Under the pieces are notes generated by a model, which saw nothing but the letters and a program-made list of their open reading frames with translations, had not been told where the DNA came from and made no database searches. From positions 31,167 to 95,166 of the forward strand of contig JADMJV010000036.1 in assembly GCA_018780265.1 (NCBI GenBank): 64,000 nucleotides of DNA, in the 5' to 3' direction. Made by a program: the position numbers and the translations under genes. Shown in pieces: positions 16,324 to 25,485 of this stretch (positions within the stretch are counted from its first letter, which is position 1; every line of letters begins with the position of its first letter). This DNA is from a bacterium. GTDB taxonomy: Bacteria; Vulcanimicrobiota; Xenobia; Xenobiales; JADMJV01.

Positions 16324-16896
16324 ATGGGAATGATTCCATCAATGCAACATTCTCACGCACAGGTATTTCGAAGGAGACTTCAAGCGGTGGATCTTGAATC
16401 GGTATTCGAGTTCGTCTCTCCCAAGGTCCGGGACGCAGCCGTGAAGGCCGCGGCTCAACTTTCCCATCTCGGTGTTCGCCACGCTCTGGTCGGTGGACTG
16501 GCCGTCGGTGCTCATGGCTACATCAGGGCTACCAAGGACGTATATTTTTTGGTGGGAGATGAGGCATTTGAACACCACGGGTTGCTGGTGACGTTCAAGA
16601 CAGGTATCCCTATTGAGGTGGATGGCATCCGGATCGACTACTTGTCTCCTTCTGCTTTGGGACCCCATTTGGAAAGTGCCTTTGATGCGCACAATGTGAG
16701 CGTCGGCGTGAATGTCATCGAGCTAGCGCCGCTCATCTTCATGAAACTGCTGGCCCGACGTCGCCAAGACCTCCTCGATGTTGTAGAACTCCTCAAAGCT
16801 GGCGCCGATCCTCGTCGGGTTCGTGCGTACCTGGAAGTGGCCGGCCCTGAGCTGCTCGGGCAGTTTGATCTGCTGGCAGAAGAAGCAATCGACTGA
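16324..16896 (+). CDS. Nucleotidyltransferase-like protein (AbiEii/MNT type), altered active site
   Basis: A 190-residue protein; ATG at 16324 or 16330. Residues about 40-75 show the minimal NTase signature: LSHLGVRHALVGGLAVGAHGYIRATKDVYFLV. The GG-x-A and R-x-T-x-D elements are intact, but the second catalytic Asp of the DxD pair is Tyr (KDVYF). The helical C-terminus (LIFMKLLARRRQDLLDVVELL) is like that of AbiEii-type and stand-alone NTase toxins. With the palindrome upstream it looks like the toxin half of a module whose antitoxin is missing or unrecognised; the lost Asp may mean it is inactive or binds nucleotide only. Confidence 0.7.
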   Translation: MGMIPSMQHSHAQVFRRRLQAVDLESVFEFVSPKVRDAAVKAAAQLSHLGVRHALVGGLAVGAHGYIRATKDVYFLVGDEAFEHHGLLVTFKTGIPIEVDGIRIDYLSPSALGPHLESAFDAHNVSVGVNVIELAPLIFMKLLARRRQDLLDVVELLKAGADPRRVRAYLEVAGPELLGQFDLLAEEAID

Positions 16897-17004
16897 CGCC
16901 GAATTTCTGTTGGCAGGGCTGAAGGCCTGTTCGCGAACTCACTGCTCCCCCCAGCCTCGCGGCGTGGCGAGTGACCAAGCCTCGGTGGGAACGGGCATAG
17001 GCCC

Positions 17005-17358
17005 TTAGCCGGGAGTTTTTTGGGCACACTGGCTGGGGGCGACATGGAGGTTGGGGTCGAGCAAGTGCTCACGGACCATCTCCGGCAGGGCGCCCCAATA
17101 GGCGGCGCTGGTGCCTTGCATGGAATTCGGATCGGCGTGGACGTTGCCTCCCGTCTGCCTCCACAGATCGTTGGTGCTGCGCGGCACGTCCTGGTTAAGG
17201 TTGGCCTCAAAACCGGGCCAGCGCATCCGCAGTTTGTCCGTCAAAGAGGCTTTGGCGTCGCCGGCGCCGGTCAGGGCGGCGAAAGCTCCCGGACAGGGAT
17301 CCATCAACCAGTTGGGCCCCGGCAGTTCCTGCATGGCGTGCCTGCTCACGGCCTCCAT
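17005..17358 (-). CDS. Hypothetical protein, probably the second part of a frameshifted gene
   Basis: A 117-residue frame with coding-like composition but no recognised domain. Just upstream, a different frame starts at ATG 17425 inside the stop of the subtilase gene (ATGA) and reads MSLSKESDPQQKQERILLGNIAY before losing coding character. Joining the two at about 17360 would give a continuous ~140-residue protein starting exactly at the subtilase stop. This suggests either a one-base indel, real or from sequencing, or independent initiation at 17358. It seems to be the downstream partner of the subtilase in its operon. Function unknown. Confidence 0.5.
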   Translation of the reverse strand: MEAVSRHAMQELPGPNWLMDPCPGAFAALTGAGDAKASLTDKLRMRWPGFEANLNQDVPRSTNDLWRQTGGNVHADPNSMQGTSAAYWGALPEMVREHLLDPNLHVAPSQCAQKTPG

Positions 17359-17421
17359 AGGCGATATTGCCCAGCAAAATCCGCTCTTGCTTTTGCTGAG
17401 GATCGCTCTCTTTGCTCAGGC

Positions 17422-19512
17422 TCACCGAATCGCCGGGCTCTGGCGGAGGGCTACCGCCTGGGGTTTCGGGTCAAGAATTTGGGGTTTGCTCTCGGCGCTT
17501 TCCTTGCCTTTGGGCAGGTCGGAGGCCACCACGCAACGTCCTAAGGACATTCCGTCGCGCACTCCGGTGTTATCGGTCTTGAGGCGGAAGCGAAACTGAA
17601 CTTGAGGTTTTCCGTCAAAGCGGCTGAGGTCCACCTCGTGGATCTTCCACGGGCTATCTCCCCGCAGACTTTGCAGTACCGCCCAGTTTTTACCGGCGTC
17701 GGAGCTGGCCTCAATATGCAGGACGTCCTTCTCCTCCGCTTTTTCGAAGCTATAGAGAGCTTCAAACATCAGCTTGCTGCCCCGATGACCTTTGAGAGAG
17801 AAGGCTGGACCGGTCAGCGACATATCTAATTTGTGTGCGTGGTCCCCTTGAGGCGAGTCGCTCCATATCGTCCCTCGCTCGGGCAACTGAGCGGGAGCCC
17901 AGTAACCTTCAGCCTTCCATGCCGAGGGATCCTCAGCGGAGGCTTCCAGTGCCACCTTGGCAGCCGGAACCTGAACTTGAACGGTTGTGACCGGCGAACT
18001 TTGTCCCACATTGTCCAGCGCTCGCAAGCGACACTCCAGCGAACGGGTCCGTGCCGATGGCAACAGCTCCAGAGTGGCCTTGTGGCCAGTTCCCGACGCG
18101 CCTGGGCGTGGCGGAGTAAAAGACAAATCTCGCACCGTCTTACCGTCCAGGGAATAGTCTAATTCGAAGAAGCTCGCCGTCCCCTTGGACTGGTCGTCTC
18201 CACTGGCCGTCCAACTCAAATCGACCCGATGGGGTTTGGACGTCCCCTTCAATGCGGCGGGGGCTCCAGGAGGAGTGGTATCCTGCTCTAGAGCCCGCAG
18301 TACATTCAGGCGCCCCGAGGTGATCACCTTACCCTGAAGGCCGGGAATGACATCCACATTGGCCAGCAGACGAGTGCGAATCTCGCTGGGAGATGCCTCA
18401 GGGAACTGGCTGGCGATCAGGGCGGCCGCTCCAGATACATGGGGTGTAGCCATGGATGTTCCGCTGAGTTCGGCATAGCCGCCGGGCACGGTGGACAGGA
18501 TGGCCTGACCCGGGGCGGCCAGGTCTACCCGGGGAGAGCCGTAGTTGCTAAACTTGGCCAACTGATCCCGATCATCGGTGGCGGCCACCGACACAATATT
18601 GGGGAGATCAAAGCAGGCGGGGTAGTGAGGTTGAAGGTTGACATCTTTGGCGTGATTGCCGGCCGCACAAATGTGCAGCATGGGCGACTTGCTAAACGCT
18701 TCGTAGAGGATGGGATTGTAGACTCCGCCTCCAAAAGAGCAGGAGGCGATGCGGGCACCCATCTGACTGGCATAGTTGAGGGCTTTCACCATCGACATGG
18801 TGTCGGCCCCAAAGCCGCCGAAGATATTGATGGGCATCACCTGGGCCTGCCAGTTGACTCCAACCACACCCAGGCCATTGTTCCCGACCGCCCCAATCGT
18901 CCCGGCACAGTGAGTCCCATGGTTGTCGCCGCTCATCGGGTCGCCGTTGTCCTTGGACGCATTGTAGCCGTGCACATCATCCACCACGCCGTTGCCGTCG
19001 TCGTCCCGCCCATTGCCGGGAACTTCCTTGGGATTTACCCAGATATTTTCCTTCAGGTCCGGGTGCTGATAGTCTACGCCTGAGTCCAGGACGGCCACTA
19101 CCGGACCGGAGCGACTGCCCTGAATCTTATTCCAGGCCTCGGGAGCTTGAATCTTGGCCAGGCCGTAGAGGCGAGGGTCCATGTCATTGGGTTGAATATC
19201 GGCATGATAGACGGTATTGGGTGCGGCGCACATGACACGTTCATCCTGAGAAAGCAACTGGACGGCTTGCTCCAGAGTTTGCCCGGGAGCCAACTGCAGG
19301 CGCAGAATTTGACTGGCCCCTCGATGCAGGCCTAGAGGCGCGCTGTCCAGCAACTCCATCGAATATTCGTCGGCAATGCTGGAACGGATAGCCAGTCCGT
19401 CGGCAAGTTCCGAATGAACGCCGAATTGTGGACGAACCTGAATCAACACCTCGCCGGAAACGTAGGGGATTTTGGGACCTGACCCTCTGACAGTGGAGTA
19501 ATTCGCTTGCAT
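17422..19512 (-). CDS. Subtilisin-family serine protease with C-terminal beta domains
   Basis: A 696-residue S8 protease. An N-terminal prodomain-like region (about 17-105) precedes the catalytic domain with Asp143 in VAVLDSGVD, His198 in NHGTHCAG, the oxyanion Asn in ICAAGNHA and Ser353 in GTSMATPHVSG. A calcium-loop-like GRDDDGNGVVDD follows the Asp. A fibronectin-III-like domain (about 412-510) and a jelly-roll-like C-terminal domain (about 520-670) complete it. All catalytic residues are intact. There is no Sec or Tat signal peptide, which is odd for a multidomain subtilase; it is either cytoplasmic, exported another way, or its start is misplaced. Co-directional neighbours also lack signals. 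Confidence 0.93.
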   Translation of the reverse strand: MQANYSTVRGSGPKIPYVSGEVLIQVRPQFGVHSELADGLAIRSSIADEYSMELLDSAPLGLHRGASQILRLQLAPGQTLEQAVQLLSQDERVMCAAPNTVYHADIQPNDMDPRLYGLAKIQAPEAWNKIQGSRSGPVVAVLDSGVDYQHPDLKENIWVNPKEVPGNGRDDDGNGVVDDVHGYNASKDNGDPMSGDNHGTHCAGTIGAVGNNGLGVVGVNWQAQVMPINIFGGFGADTMSMVKALNYASQMGARIASCSFGGGVYNPILYEAFSKSPMLHICAAGNHAKDVNLQPHYPACFDLPNIVSVAATDDRDQLAKFSNYGSPRVDLAAPGQAILSTVPGGYAELSGTSMATPHVSGAAALIASQFPEASPSEIRTRLLANVDVIPGLQGKVITSGRLNVLRALEQDTTPPGAPAALKGTSKPHRVDLSWTASGDDQSKGTASFFELDYSLDGKTVRDLSFTPPRPGASGTGHKATLELLPSARTRSLECRLRALDNVGQSSPVTTVQVQVPAAKVALEASAEDPSAWKAEGYWAPAQLPERGTIWSDSPQGDHAHKLDMSLTGPAFSLKGHRGSKLMFEALYSFEKAEEKDVLHIEASSDAGKNWAVLQSLRGDSPWKIHEVDLSRFDGKPQVQFRFRLKTDNTGVRDGMSLGRCVVASDLPKGKESAESKPQILDPKPQAVALRQSPAIR

Positions 19513-19520
19513 GACTGCCT

Positions 19521-20228
19521 CTATTCCTGTTCCTGAGCCGGAGGCTCAAACCATTGAGCGACCTTGTCCATCGAGCCGGATCCCCAGTCAAAACCTTGAC
19601 GATAGCTGTCGCGGATCACGGTCACTCCTGTGTAGGCACCGGCCGCAATTCCCACCAATTCCCCGACGACTGCTCGAGAGACGTTGCCCAGCATTCCCGG
19701 GTCGTCCACCAGAGAGGGAGGGAGCTTTTCCAGGCTGGCCTCGAGCCACTGGCCGGTGGTAAACTTCACTTGCTCCTGGAAGGCTCCCGACTGACGACCC
19801 CACTCGTTATTTCCGATGACAACGTTGCTTGCCGCGCCGGCCAAAGCCCCTTCAGCGGGGGAGAGGGATAGGAAGTTCAAGGCTCCCACTCCCCCGGCCA
19901 GGGCGCCGGTGAGGGCCAGGTTGGCTGCCATGCCCGCCTTAAAGGCCAGGCTGGCCTGGTCAGCCGAGACGTTGGCTCCGCGCACCAGTCCCTCGGCGCC
20001 GCCAGCGCACCCCCCCACAACGATGCGACTGATGCTGTTGAGAGTGCCAGCCAGCACTCCCATCGAATTGGAAGCCACTTCCGCCAGTCCCATTCCGCTA
20101 TCCCACCCATCGATGGGTGGGATGGGAGTGGCCGCAGGTGTAGACTGCAGACCCATTGCAGGCGGTGTACCCGTCGACTGGAGCGTCTTGGGCAACGAGA
20201 ATTGCTTAAGAGAATGTATAGTTTTCAC
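19521..20228 (-). CDS. Hypothetical hydrophobic glycine/alanine-rich protein
   Basis: A 235-residue protein of unknown family, 8 bases upstream of the subtilase gene on the same strand and probably co-transcribed. The first ~40 residues are Pro/Thr/Gln-rich and not a Sec signal. Residues about 45-170 hold several Ala/Gly-rich hydrophobic stretches (VGGCAGGAEGLVRGA, AANLALTGALAGGVGALNF, GELVGIAAGAYTG) like the tail of the zincin-like protein at 14671, suggesting membrane-inserting or pore-like segments. The C-terminus is polar and ends QWFEPPAQEQE. It might be an immunity, chaperone or co-secreted partner of the protease; that is conjecture. Confidence 0.65.
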   Translation of the reverse strand: MKTIHSLKQFSLPKTLQSTGTPPAMGLQSTPAATPIPPIDGWDSGMGLAEVASNSMGVLAGTLNSISRIVVGGCAGGAEGLVRGANVSADQASLAFKAGMAANLALTGALAGGVGALNFLSLSPAEGALAGAASNVVIGNNEWGRQSGAFQEQVKFTTGQWLEASLEKLPPSLVDDPGMLGNVSRAVVGELVGIAAGAYTGVTVIRDSYRQGFDWGSGSMDKVAQWFEPPAQEQE

Positions 20229-20451
20229 GGTTATAAATCCTTCAATTCGTTCCTGAGGCTGGTGCCGGTGTCTTCTCCAGTAAGCCGGGTGAACCCGAGG
20301 AGGGCTCGGCCAAGTCTTCCATGAGATTTTTTACAGGGTATGTCTTTGGGGTTCTGGCTGCGTGAATGCAGTGTGACTCGGGGGGGGGCATTCATTGCCA
20401 ATTTGTAAAGGGAGTTCTTGACTGAGGCCGGGCTCTTGGGCCGGACGGCGT

Positions 20452-20911
20452 CTAAAATGGTGCGCCCGTGAGCTGCGAATCGTAGGAGTGCTTGGCCAGG
20501 CGGGAGAGATTGTTCTTGCCGTCCAGGTAATAGAGAAAGGTCAGTTTTTTTTGGGCCTGGTGGACGCGGTGGGTTGATGAGTACGGTCGTGAGCCTTCTC
20601 TTCTTCCTTGGTATAGAGGGGATCGGTCAGGACTATGGATTGTGCATGGCCGACTGGTAGCTTTCCAGTTGGCGAATTTGATCCATACTCAGGCGCTTGA
20701 TGGAGTCTCCCGTGACCATGGTTAGCTGGTCTTTCTCCTTGATCCCATAGGCCTGGTCACCATATCCTGAGGGCCTTTCTTGACCCCGACCGGGTCCTTG
20801 AGGTCGCGGCAGGGTGTGAGTGATTCGAGCTCGTTGGTGTCTTCGATGAGGTGTGGCGAGTGGCAAGCTGCCGTTGGCCAGCGGAGCGACTTCTGAAACA
20901 TTGCGTATCAC
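20452..20911 (-). pseudogene. Frameshifted remnant of a clostripain (C11)-like peptidase gene
   Basis: Coding-like segments occur in all three minus-strand frames in succession: PHLIEDTNELESLTPCRDLKDPVG, then YGIKEKDQLTMVTGDSIKRLSMDQIRQLE, then LTDPLYTKEEEKAHDRTH, then QKKLTFLYYLDGKNNLSRLAK. The last, with hydrophobic strand followed by YLDGKNNL, resembles the start of C11 (clostripain-like) peptidases, where 'WTFLvYmDaDNNLe' is the hallmark. The final switch falls at an eight-base A/T run (20545-20552), a typical slip site. After a further ~20 codons a stop ends the frame. I read it as a decayed gene, oriented like the protease operon downstream. Confidence 0.5.
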
Positions 20912-20989
20912 GGTTGACTGACGACTTTGGGCATCCCATACCCATGTACGATTGAAATGCTTCTTGTCCGGGGGGTATAATCAGCACAG

Positions 20990-21849
20990 ATGCGCCATCC
21001 CACCCTTCTCAACGATATTCTTTTCAAAATTGTTTTTGGGACTCAGCAGAATGAGGCCATACTTCGGGCCTTAGTCAACGCGCTGCTGGGCTACAGTGGC
21101 CTAGATCGCATTACCCGAGTCGACATCCTGAACCCCTTCAATGAAAAGGATTACTATGACCAACGGGGGTTGTGCTGGACATTCGGGCCCAAGACGCTCG
21201 GGGACGATTTTACAACGTCGAAGTCCAAGTTGAGCGGGAAGACGGCTATGTAGAGCGATCCGTGTATTACGCTGCGGAACTCCTGACCAGCCAGCTTCAA
21301 AAGGGCCAACCGTTTACAAAATTAGCCCCCACCATTGGCATCTCGCTTCTCGACTTCGCACTGTTTCCCAAGCAGGATGACCTGCACAGTGTCTATGTGC
21401 TTTACGACGTAGCTCATCAGCGTAAGCTCTCGGACGTATTGGAAATGCATTACATCGAGATGATCAAGTTTAAGGAAAGCAAACCTCACAGGCTTCGGAC
21501 TCCCTTTGAGAAATGGCTTCATATCCTAAAATATGGGGAACTATACGAGGGGGATCTACCAGCCGTGTTGCAGCAAGAGGAGGGCATAAAAATGGCAATC
21601 GAGTCGATGAATCAGGCTTTCGCCCGAGATGAAGTTCGCGAACTGATCGAAGCGCGGATTCGATTCCAACGCGATGAGGCGACGCGGCTCGACCGTGCCA
21701 AACAAGAAGGGCTCAAGCAAGGCCTCGAGCAAGGCCGCCGGGAGGTGGCCCGCAATCTCTTGTTGTCGGGGGCCTCCCTGGAAATGATCAGTCTGGCTAC
21801 TGGCCTGAGTCTAGACGATCTCAATAGGCTAGGTTCGGAAGGCAATTGA
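20990..21849 (+). pseudogene. Rpn/PDDEXK-type nuclease (putative transposase) gene with frameshift
   Basis: The first frame (from ATG 20990) gives MRHPTLLNDILFKIVFG and proceeds to NPFNEKDYYDQRG; the family then expects a hydrophobic strand with the catalytic Asp. That continues in a second frame from about 21172: VLDIRAQDARGRFYNVEVQ, with the D...ExQ of the PD-(D/E)xK core, and runs to 21849 ending in a coiled, basic tail (RLDRAKQEGLKQGLEQGRREVARNLL). The switch is at a run of five G (about 21165-21169). Rpn proteins promote RecA-independent recombination. Either an authentic mutation or a base-call error; the two parts are otherwise complete. Confidence 0.75.
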
Positions 21850-22075
21850 GTCGATGGACGCAGCGATTTAGTGTTTTAGTTTTGTCGGGGGGTCGCTGAA
21901 CATTTAGCGAGTTGGGTGCGCTGAAACCAGCCCATCAATGCACCCGGGTCCCTATGCGATGACACCGCATTTCACGAGAGGAAGCCTGTGACCGAATCTG
22001 GTTGCTATTGAGCCAGAAACGGGACGGCCTGATTTTGCCCCCGGAGGTCCTGCGCATCATCGGACACATAGCACA

Positions 22076-22375
22076 CTAAGGACCGGCGTATTTGACCGGC
22101 TCCGAGATGAATTCAGCTTTCTCTTTCTCATTGCAGAAAACGTAGGTCTTGCCCTTGTAGTCGAGGGTCTCGACCACCGGTTCCTCTTCCGAACTGCCCT
22201 CCTTGATCACGCAGACCACGCAGTGGCCCTTGTCTCCCTTCTTTTTGCTACCCGGAGCATAGGCCGTTTCCGTTTTTGCCGCCGGGGTGGCTGAGGCGGC
22301 GTTCGGCGCCGGACTTGAGGAGCAGCCCATCCAGAGAGAGCCGGCCAGGCCCAGGGCAATCATAGAGTAACGCAT
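22076..22375 (-). CDS. Small lipoprotein with TRASH/YHS-like metal-binding motif
   Basis: From ATG 22375 (GGAGG ten bases before) the product is 99 residues; a TTG six bases upstream overlaps the RND stop but is too close to the ribosome site. Signal and lipobox: MIALGLAGSLWMGC, then a Ser/Pro/Ala linker. The mature domain has GHCVVCVIKEG, VETLDYKGKTYVFCNEKEKAEFISEP, i.e. a CxxC followed by a Cys after an aromatic strand, as in TRASH/YHS heavy-metal modules. It is the last gene of the metal-efflux operon and may bind metal at the membrane surface or pass it to the pump. Confidence 0.8.
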   Translation of the reverse strand: MRYSMIALGLAGSLWMGCSSSPAPNAASATPAAKTETAYAPGSKKKGDKGHCVVCVIKEGSSEEEPVVETLDYKGKTYVFCNEKEKAEFISEPVKYAGP

Positions 22376-22377
22376 AA

Positions 22378-25300
22378 TCAAGTAACCTCCGATGTATTGG
22401 GTCTCGAGATGAGCCGATAGAGCGCTGGCAACACCAGCAAGGTCAAAGTCGTAGAGCTACACAGACCGCCGATAATGACCGTGGCCAGCGGCCGCTGAAC
22501 CTCTGCTCCGGTACCGGTGGACAGGGCCATGGGCAAAAATCCGATGGCCGCCACCGAGGCGGTCATCAAGACGGCCCGCAGTCGGGAAAGACCGGCGTCC
22601 TCCAGGGCCGGCTGCAACTCCATGCCGGTGGCCAGGTTGTTCCGAATGGTCTGGACCATCACCATGTCCGCCAGCACGGCAATTCCGGAAAGGGCGATGA
22701 AGCCGACCCCAGCCGACATCGAAAAGGGCATTCCGCGCAGATACAAGGCTACAATGCCGCCCGACACCGCCAGGGGAATGCCGGTGAACACGCGCAGGGC
22801 GTCAAACCAGTTGCGGTAAGTGATATACAGGAGCGTGAAGATGATCAAGAACGTCACTGGCACCACCAGCGACAGGCGGGCACGACCGGAACGCAGGTGC
22901 TCGTATTGACCGCCCCAGCTCAGGTGATAACCGGTTGGCATCTTGACCTCTGCGGCCACCCGGGCTTGCACTTCTTCGACATAGCTGCCCAAATCGCGTC
23001 CCCGCACGTTGGCCTGCACCACCACTCGACGCTCCCCGTTTTCGCGACTGATCTGCACCGGGCCCTCCAGGCTATCGATGTCCGCCAACTGGGTGAGTGG
23101 CACGCGTTGCCCGGTTTTCCCTTGCACCAGCAAATCGCCAATGACCTCGGCCCGGTCGCGATAGGGTTCGTCATAGCGCAGAAACAGGTCAAAGGCCCGT
23201 TCTCCCTCATAAACGCGGCCCACAGTGTTTCCCCCAATGGCAGTTTCGATCACTTCGTGCACGTCGGCCACATTGATACCTTGGCGAGCCAGATCGCCCC
23301 GGCGAAGGCGCACTTGCAGCACCGGCAACCCGGCCGTCGACTCCACGCTCACATCGGTGCCCCCATTGACCGAACGCATCAGCGCCGCAATTTCAGCCGC
23401 CTTGGCGCGCAGGGTGTCCAGCTTGGAACCGTAGACTTTCACGCCTACCTCGCCGCGGATGCCCATCCCTTCGGAAAGCTCGTTCATGCGCATTTCGATG
23501 GGCTGGGTGAAGCTGTATTTCATGCCGGGGATATCGGCCAGCGTCTGTTCGATCTTCTCGATCAGATCGGCTTTTGTGCGCGCTTTCTTCCATTGGCTAC
23601 GCGGGGTGAGTGGCAAGAAGATGTCGTGCTGGGCCAGCAGCATGGGGTCGGTAGCGATGTCGGGGCGCCCGATACGAGTGGCGGTGGTCTTGATTTCGTC
23701 CGGGAAACGCTGCATCAGCACCTTTTCCACCAGAGTAGCCCGCTCGATGGCGCTCTCTACGGAGATACCCGGTAGATAGCCTGGATTGATACAGATAGCG
23801 CCCTCATCCAGCTTGGGCAGAAACTCAGCGCCCAGCCGAGGGAAGAGCGATAGACTCGCCACCACCAGAGCGACGGCGGCCGCCACTACGGTTCGCCTTT
23901 TTTGCACAGCCCGGCGCAAAAGCGGTAGGTAGAGCGCCTGCAACCAGTTCACCAGGCGGTTCTCCTTTTCCGCCCGGTCTGGCAGAAAGTAGGCGCACAG
24001 GGCCGGGACCAGGGTCGCCGACAACACCATGGCGGCTGACAGGGCCAGCACGACGGTGAAGCCCATGGGGCGGAACATTTTGCCTTCCACCCCAATCAGG
24101 CTGAGGACCGGCAAATAGGCCGCTATAATGATCAGTTCGCCGAATTGACTGGCCTGACGAACCTCAATTGTGCCAGCACGAATGATTTCCAACCGTTCCG
24201 ACTCACTCAGTGCACGCCCTAACTGCTGCCGGCGCTCGCCTAACCGGCGCACACAATTTTCCACGATGATTACGGCCGCATCGACAATCAGACCAAAATC
24301 CACCGCGCCCAGGCTCATCAAGTTGGCCGACACCCGAAAGGCGCGCATCCCGATCATCGCAAAGAGCATGGCCAGGGGAATGATGGAACTGACGATCAGA
24401 CCGGCGCGCAGTTGTAGCAGAAAGACCATCAAGACCAGCACCACCAGCAAACCGCCCTCCAGCAGGTTCAGAGTGGCGGTGTGCAAGGTCTGGTCCACCA
24501 GGGTGGTCCGATCGAGAAACCCCACCAGGCGCACACCGGGAGGCACTTCCTTTTGCAGCTCGGCCACTCGCTCTTTGACCCGCCGGGTCACCTGGCGGCT
24601 GTTTTCGCCCATAAGCATCACGGCAATCGCAGCTACCGTCTCGCCACGGCCGTCCTTGGTGATGGTACCCTGGCGCAAGGCCTGCCCGAACTTCACCTCG
24701 GCAACGTCGGAGACCCACACCGGCACGCCATTTTTGGCGGCAAGCACAATGTTGCGGATGTCCTCCAAACTGCTGACCACCCCGATGCCTTGCACCAGTT
24801 GTTGCTCGTTGTGTTTGGCAATGTAGGCACCGCCCGCGTTGCGGTTGTTATCGGCCAGAGCCTGGCGCAGCTCCTTCAGGCTGATGTTGTAGGTTCGCAA
24901 CCGCTCTGGATTGGCCAGCACCTGGTACTGACGAACTGCGCCGCCAAAACTGTTGACCTCGATAACGCCGGGAACGGTGCGCAGCCGCGGGCGCACCTGC
25001 CAATCCAGAATGGCCCGGCGATCGCTCAACGGCAGTGTGTCGCTCTCGATGAACACGTAATAGATTTCACCCAATCCCGTGGCGATCGGCGCCATTTCGG
25101 GAGGTCGTGCACCCGCCGGCAATTGCTCGCTCATGACCGCCACACGCTCCGCGACCAACTGGCGAGCCCGATAAATATCGGTCTGATCTTCAAAGACAAC
25201 GGTTACCTGACTGAGGCCAAACTGAGAAATACTGCGCATCTCGGTCGAACCCGGCAAACCGGCGAGGCTGATCTCGAGAGGCCGGGTGATCTGACGCTCG

Positions 25301-25482
25301 ATTTCTTCTGGAGCCAATGCCGGCGCCGCCATGTTGATGACCACCTGGTTGGTGGTGATGTCCGGCACTGCATCAATGGGTAGGGTCCAACTGGCGTAAA
25401 GTCCAACCACAACCAGCGCCAGGGTGGTCAACACCACAAAGAATCGATGCTCGATGGAAGACTCGATCAGACGGTTCAGCAT
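22378..25482 (-). CDS. czcA: HME-type RND efflux pump (CzcA-like)
   Basis: A 1034-residue inner-membrane proton antiporter with the RND plan: one N-terminal helix, periplasmic pore domain, helices 2-6, then a duplicated half. The helix IV signature DFGLIVDAAVIIVEN is the form seen in divalent-cation exporters (CzcA, Zn/Co/Cd), not the GAMVDAA form of CusA copper pumps. It forms a tripartite complex with the fusion protein and outer-membrane factor encoded just upstream. A CadR-like MerR regulator is divergent. Substrate by motif is Zn/Cd/Co; symbol given for family, not proven specificity. Confidence 0.93.
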   Translation of the reverse strand: MLNRLIESSIEHRFFVVLTTLALVVVGLYASWTLPIDAVPDITTNQVVINMAAPALAPEEIERQITRPLEISLAGLPGSTEMRSISQFGLSQVTVVFEDQTDIYRARQLVAERVAVMSEQLPAGARPPEMAPIATGLGEIYYVFIESDTLPLSDRRAILDWQVRPRLRTVPGVIEVNSFGGAVRQYQVLANPERLRTYNISLKELRQALADNNRNAGGAYIAKHNEQQLVQGIGVVSSLEDIRNIVLAAKNGVPVWVSDVAEVKFGQALRQGTITKDGRGETVAAIAVMLMGENSRQVTRRVKERVAELQKEVPPGVRLVGFLDRTTLVDQTLHTATLNLLEGGLLVVLVLMVFLLQLRAGLIVSSIIPLAMLFAMIGMRAFRVSANLMSLGAVDFGLIVDAAVIIVENCVRRLGERRQQLGRALSESERLEIIRAGTIEVRQASQFGELIIIAAYLPVLSLIGVEGKMFRPMGFTVVLALSAAMVLSATLVPALCAYFLPDRAEKENRLVNWLQALYLPLLRRAVQKRRTVVAAAVALVVASLSLFPRLGAEFLPKLDEGAICINPGYLPGISVESAIERATLVEKVLMQRFPDEIKTTATRIGRPDIATDPMLLAQHDIFLPLTPRSQWKKARTKADLIEKIEQTLADIPGMKYSFTQPIEMRMNELSEGMGIRGEVGVKVYGSKLDTLRAKAAEIAALMRSVNGGTDVSVESTAGLPVLQVRLRRGDLARQGINVADVHEVIETAIGGNTVGRVYEGERAFDLFLRYDEPYRDRAEVIGDLLVQGKTGQRVPLTQLADIDSLEGPVQISRENGERRVVVQANVRGRDLGSYVEEVQARVAAEVKMPTGYHLSWGGQYEHLRSGRARLSLVVPVTFLIIFTLLYITYRNWFDALRVFTGIPLAVSGGIVALYLRGMPFSMSAGVGFIALSGIAVLADMVMVQTIRNNLATGMELQPALEDAGLSRLRAVLMTASVAAIGFLPMALSTGTGAEVQRPLATVIIGGLCSSTTLTLLVLPALYRLISRPNTSEVT

Positions 25483-25485
25483 CGT

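Noticed and set aside
24481..25383. 300-residue plus-strand frame opposite czcA
   Set aside because: Antisense shadow; no motifs; czcA is unambiguous.
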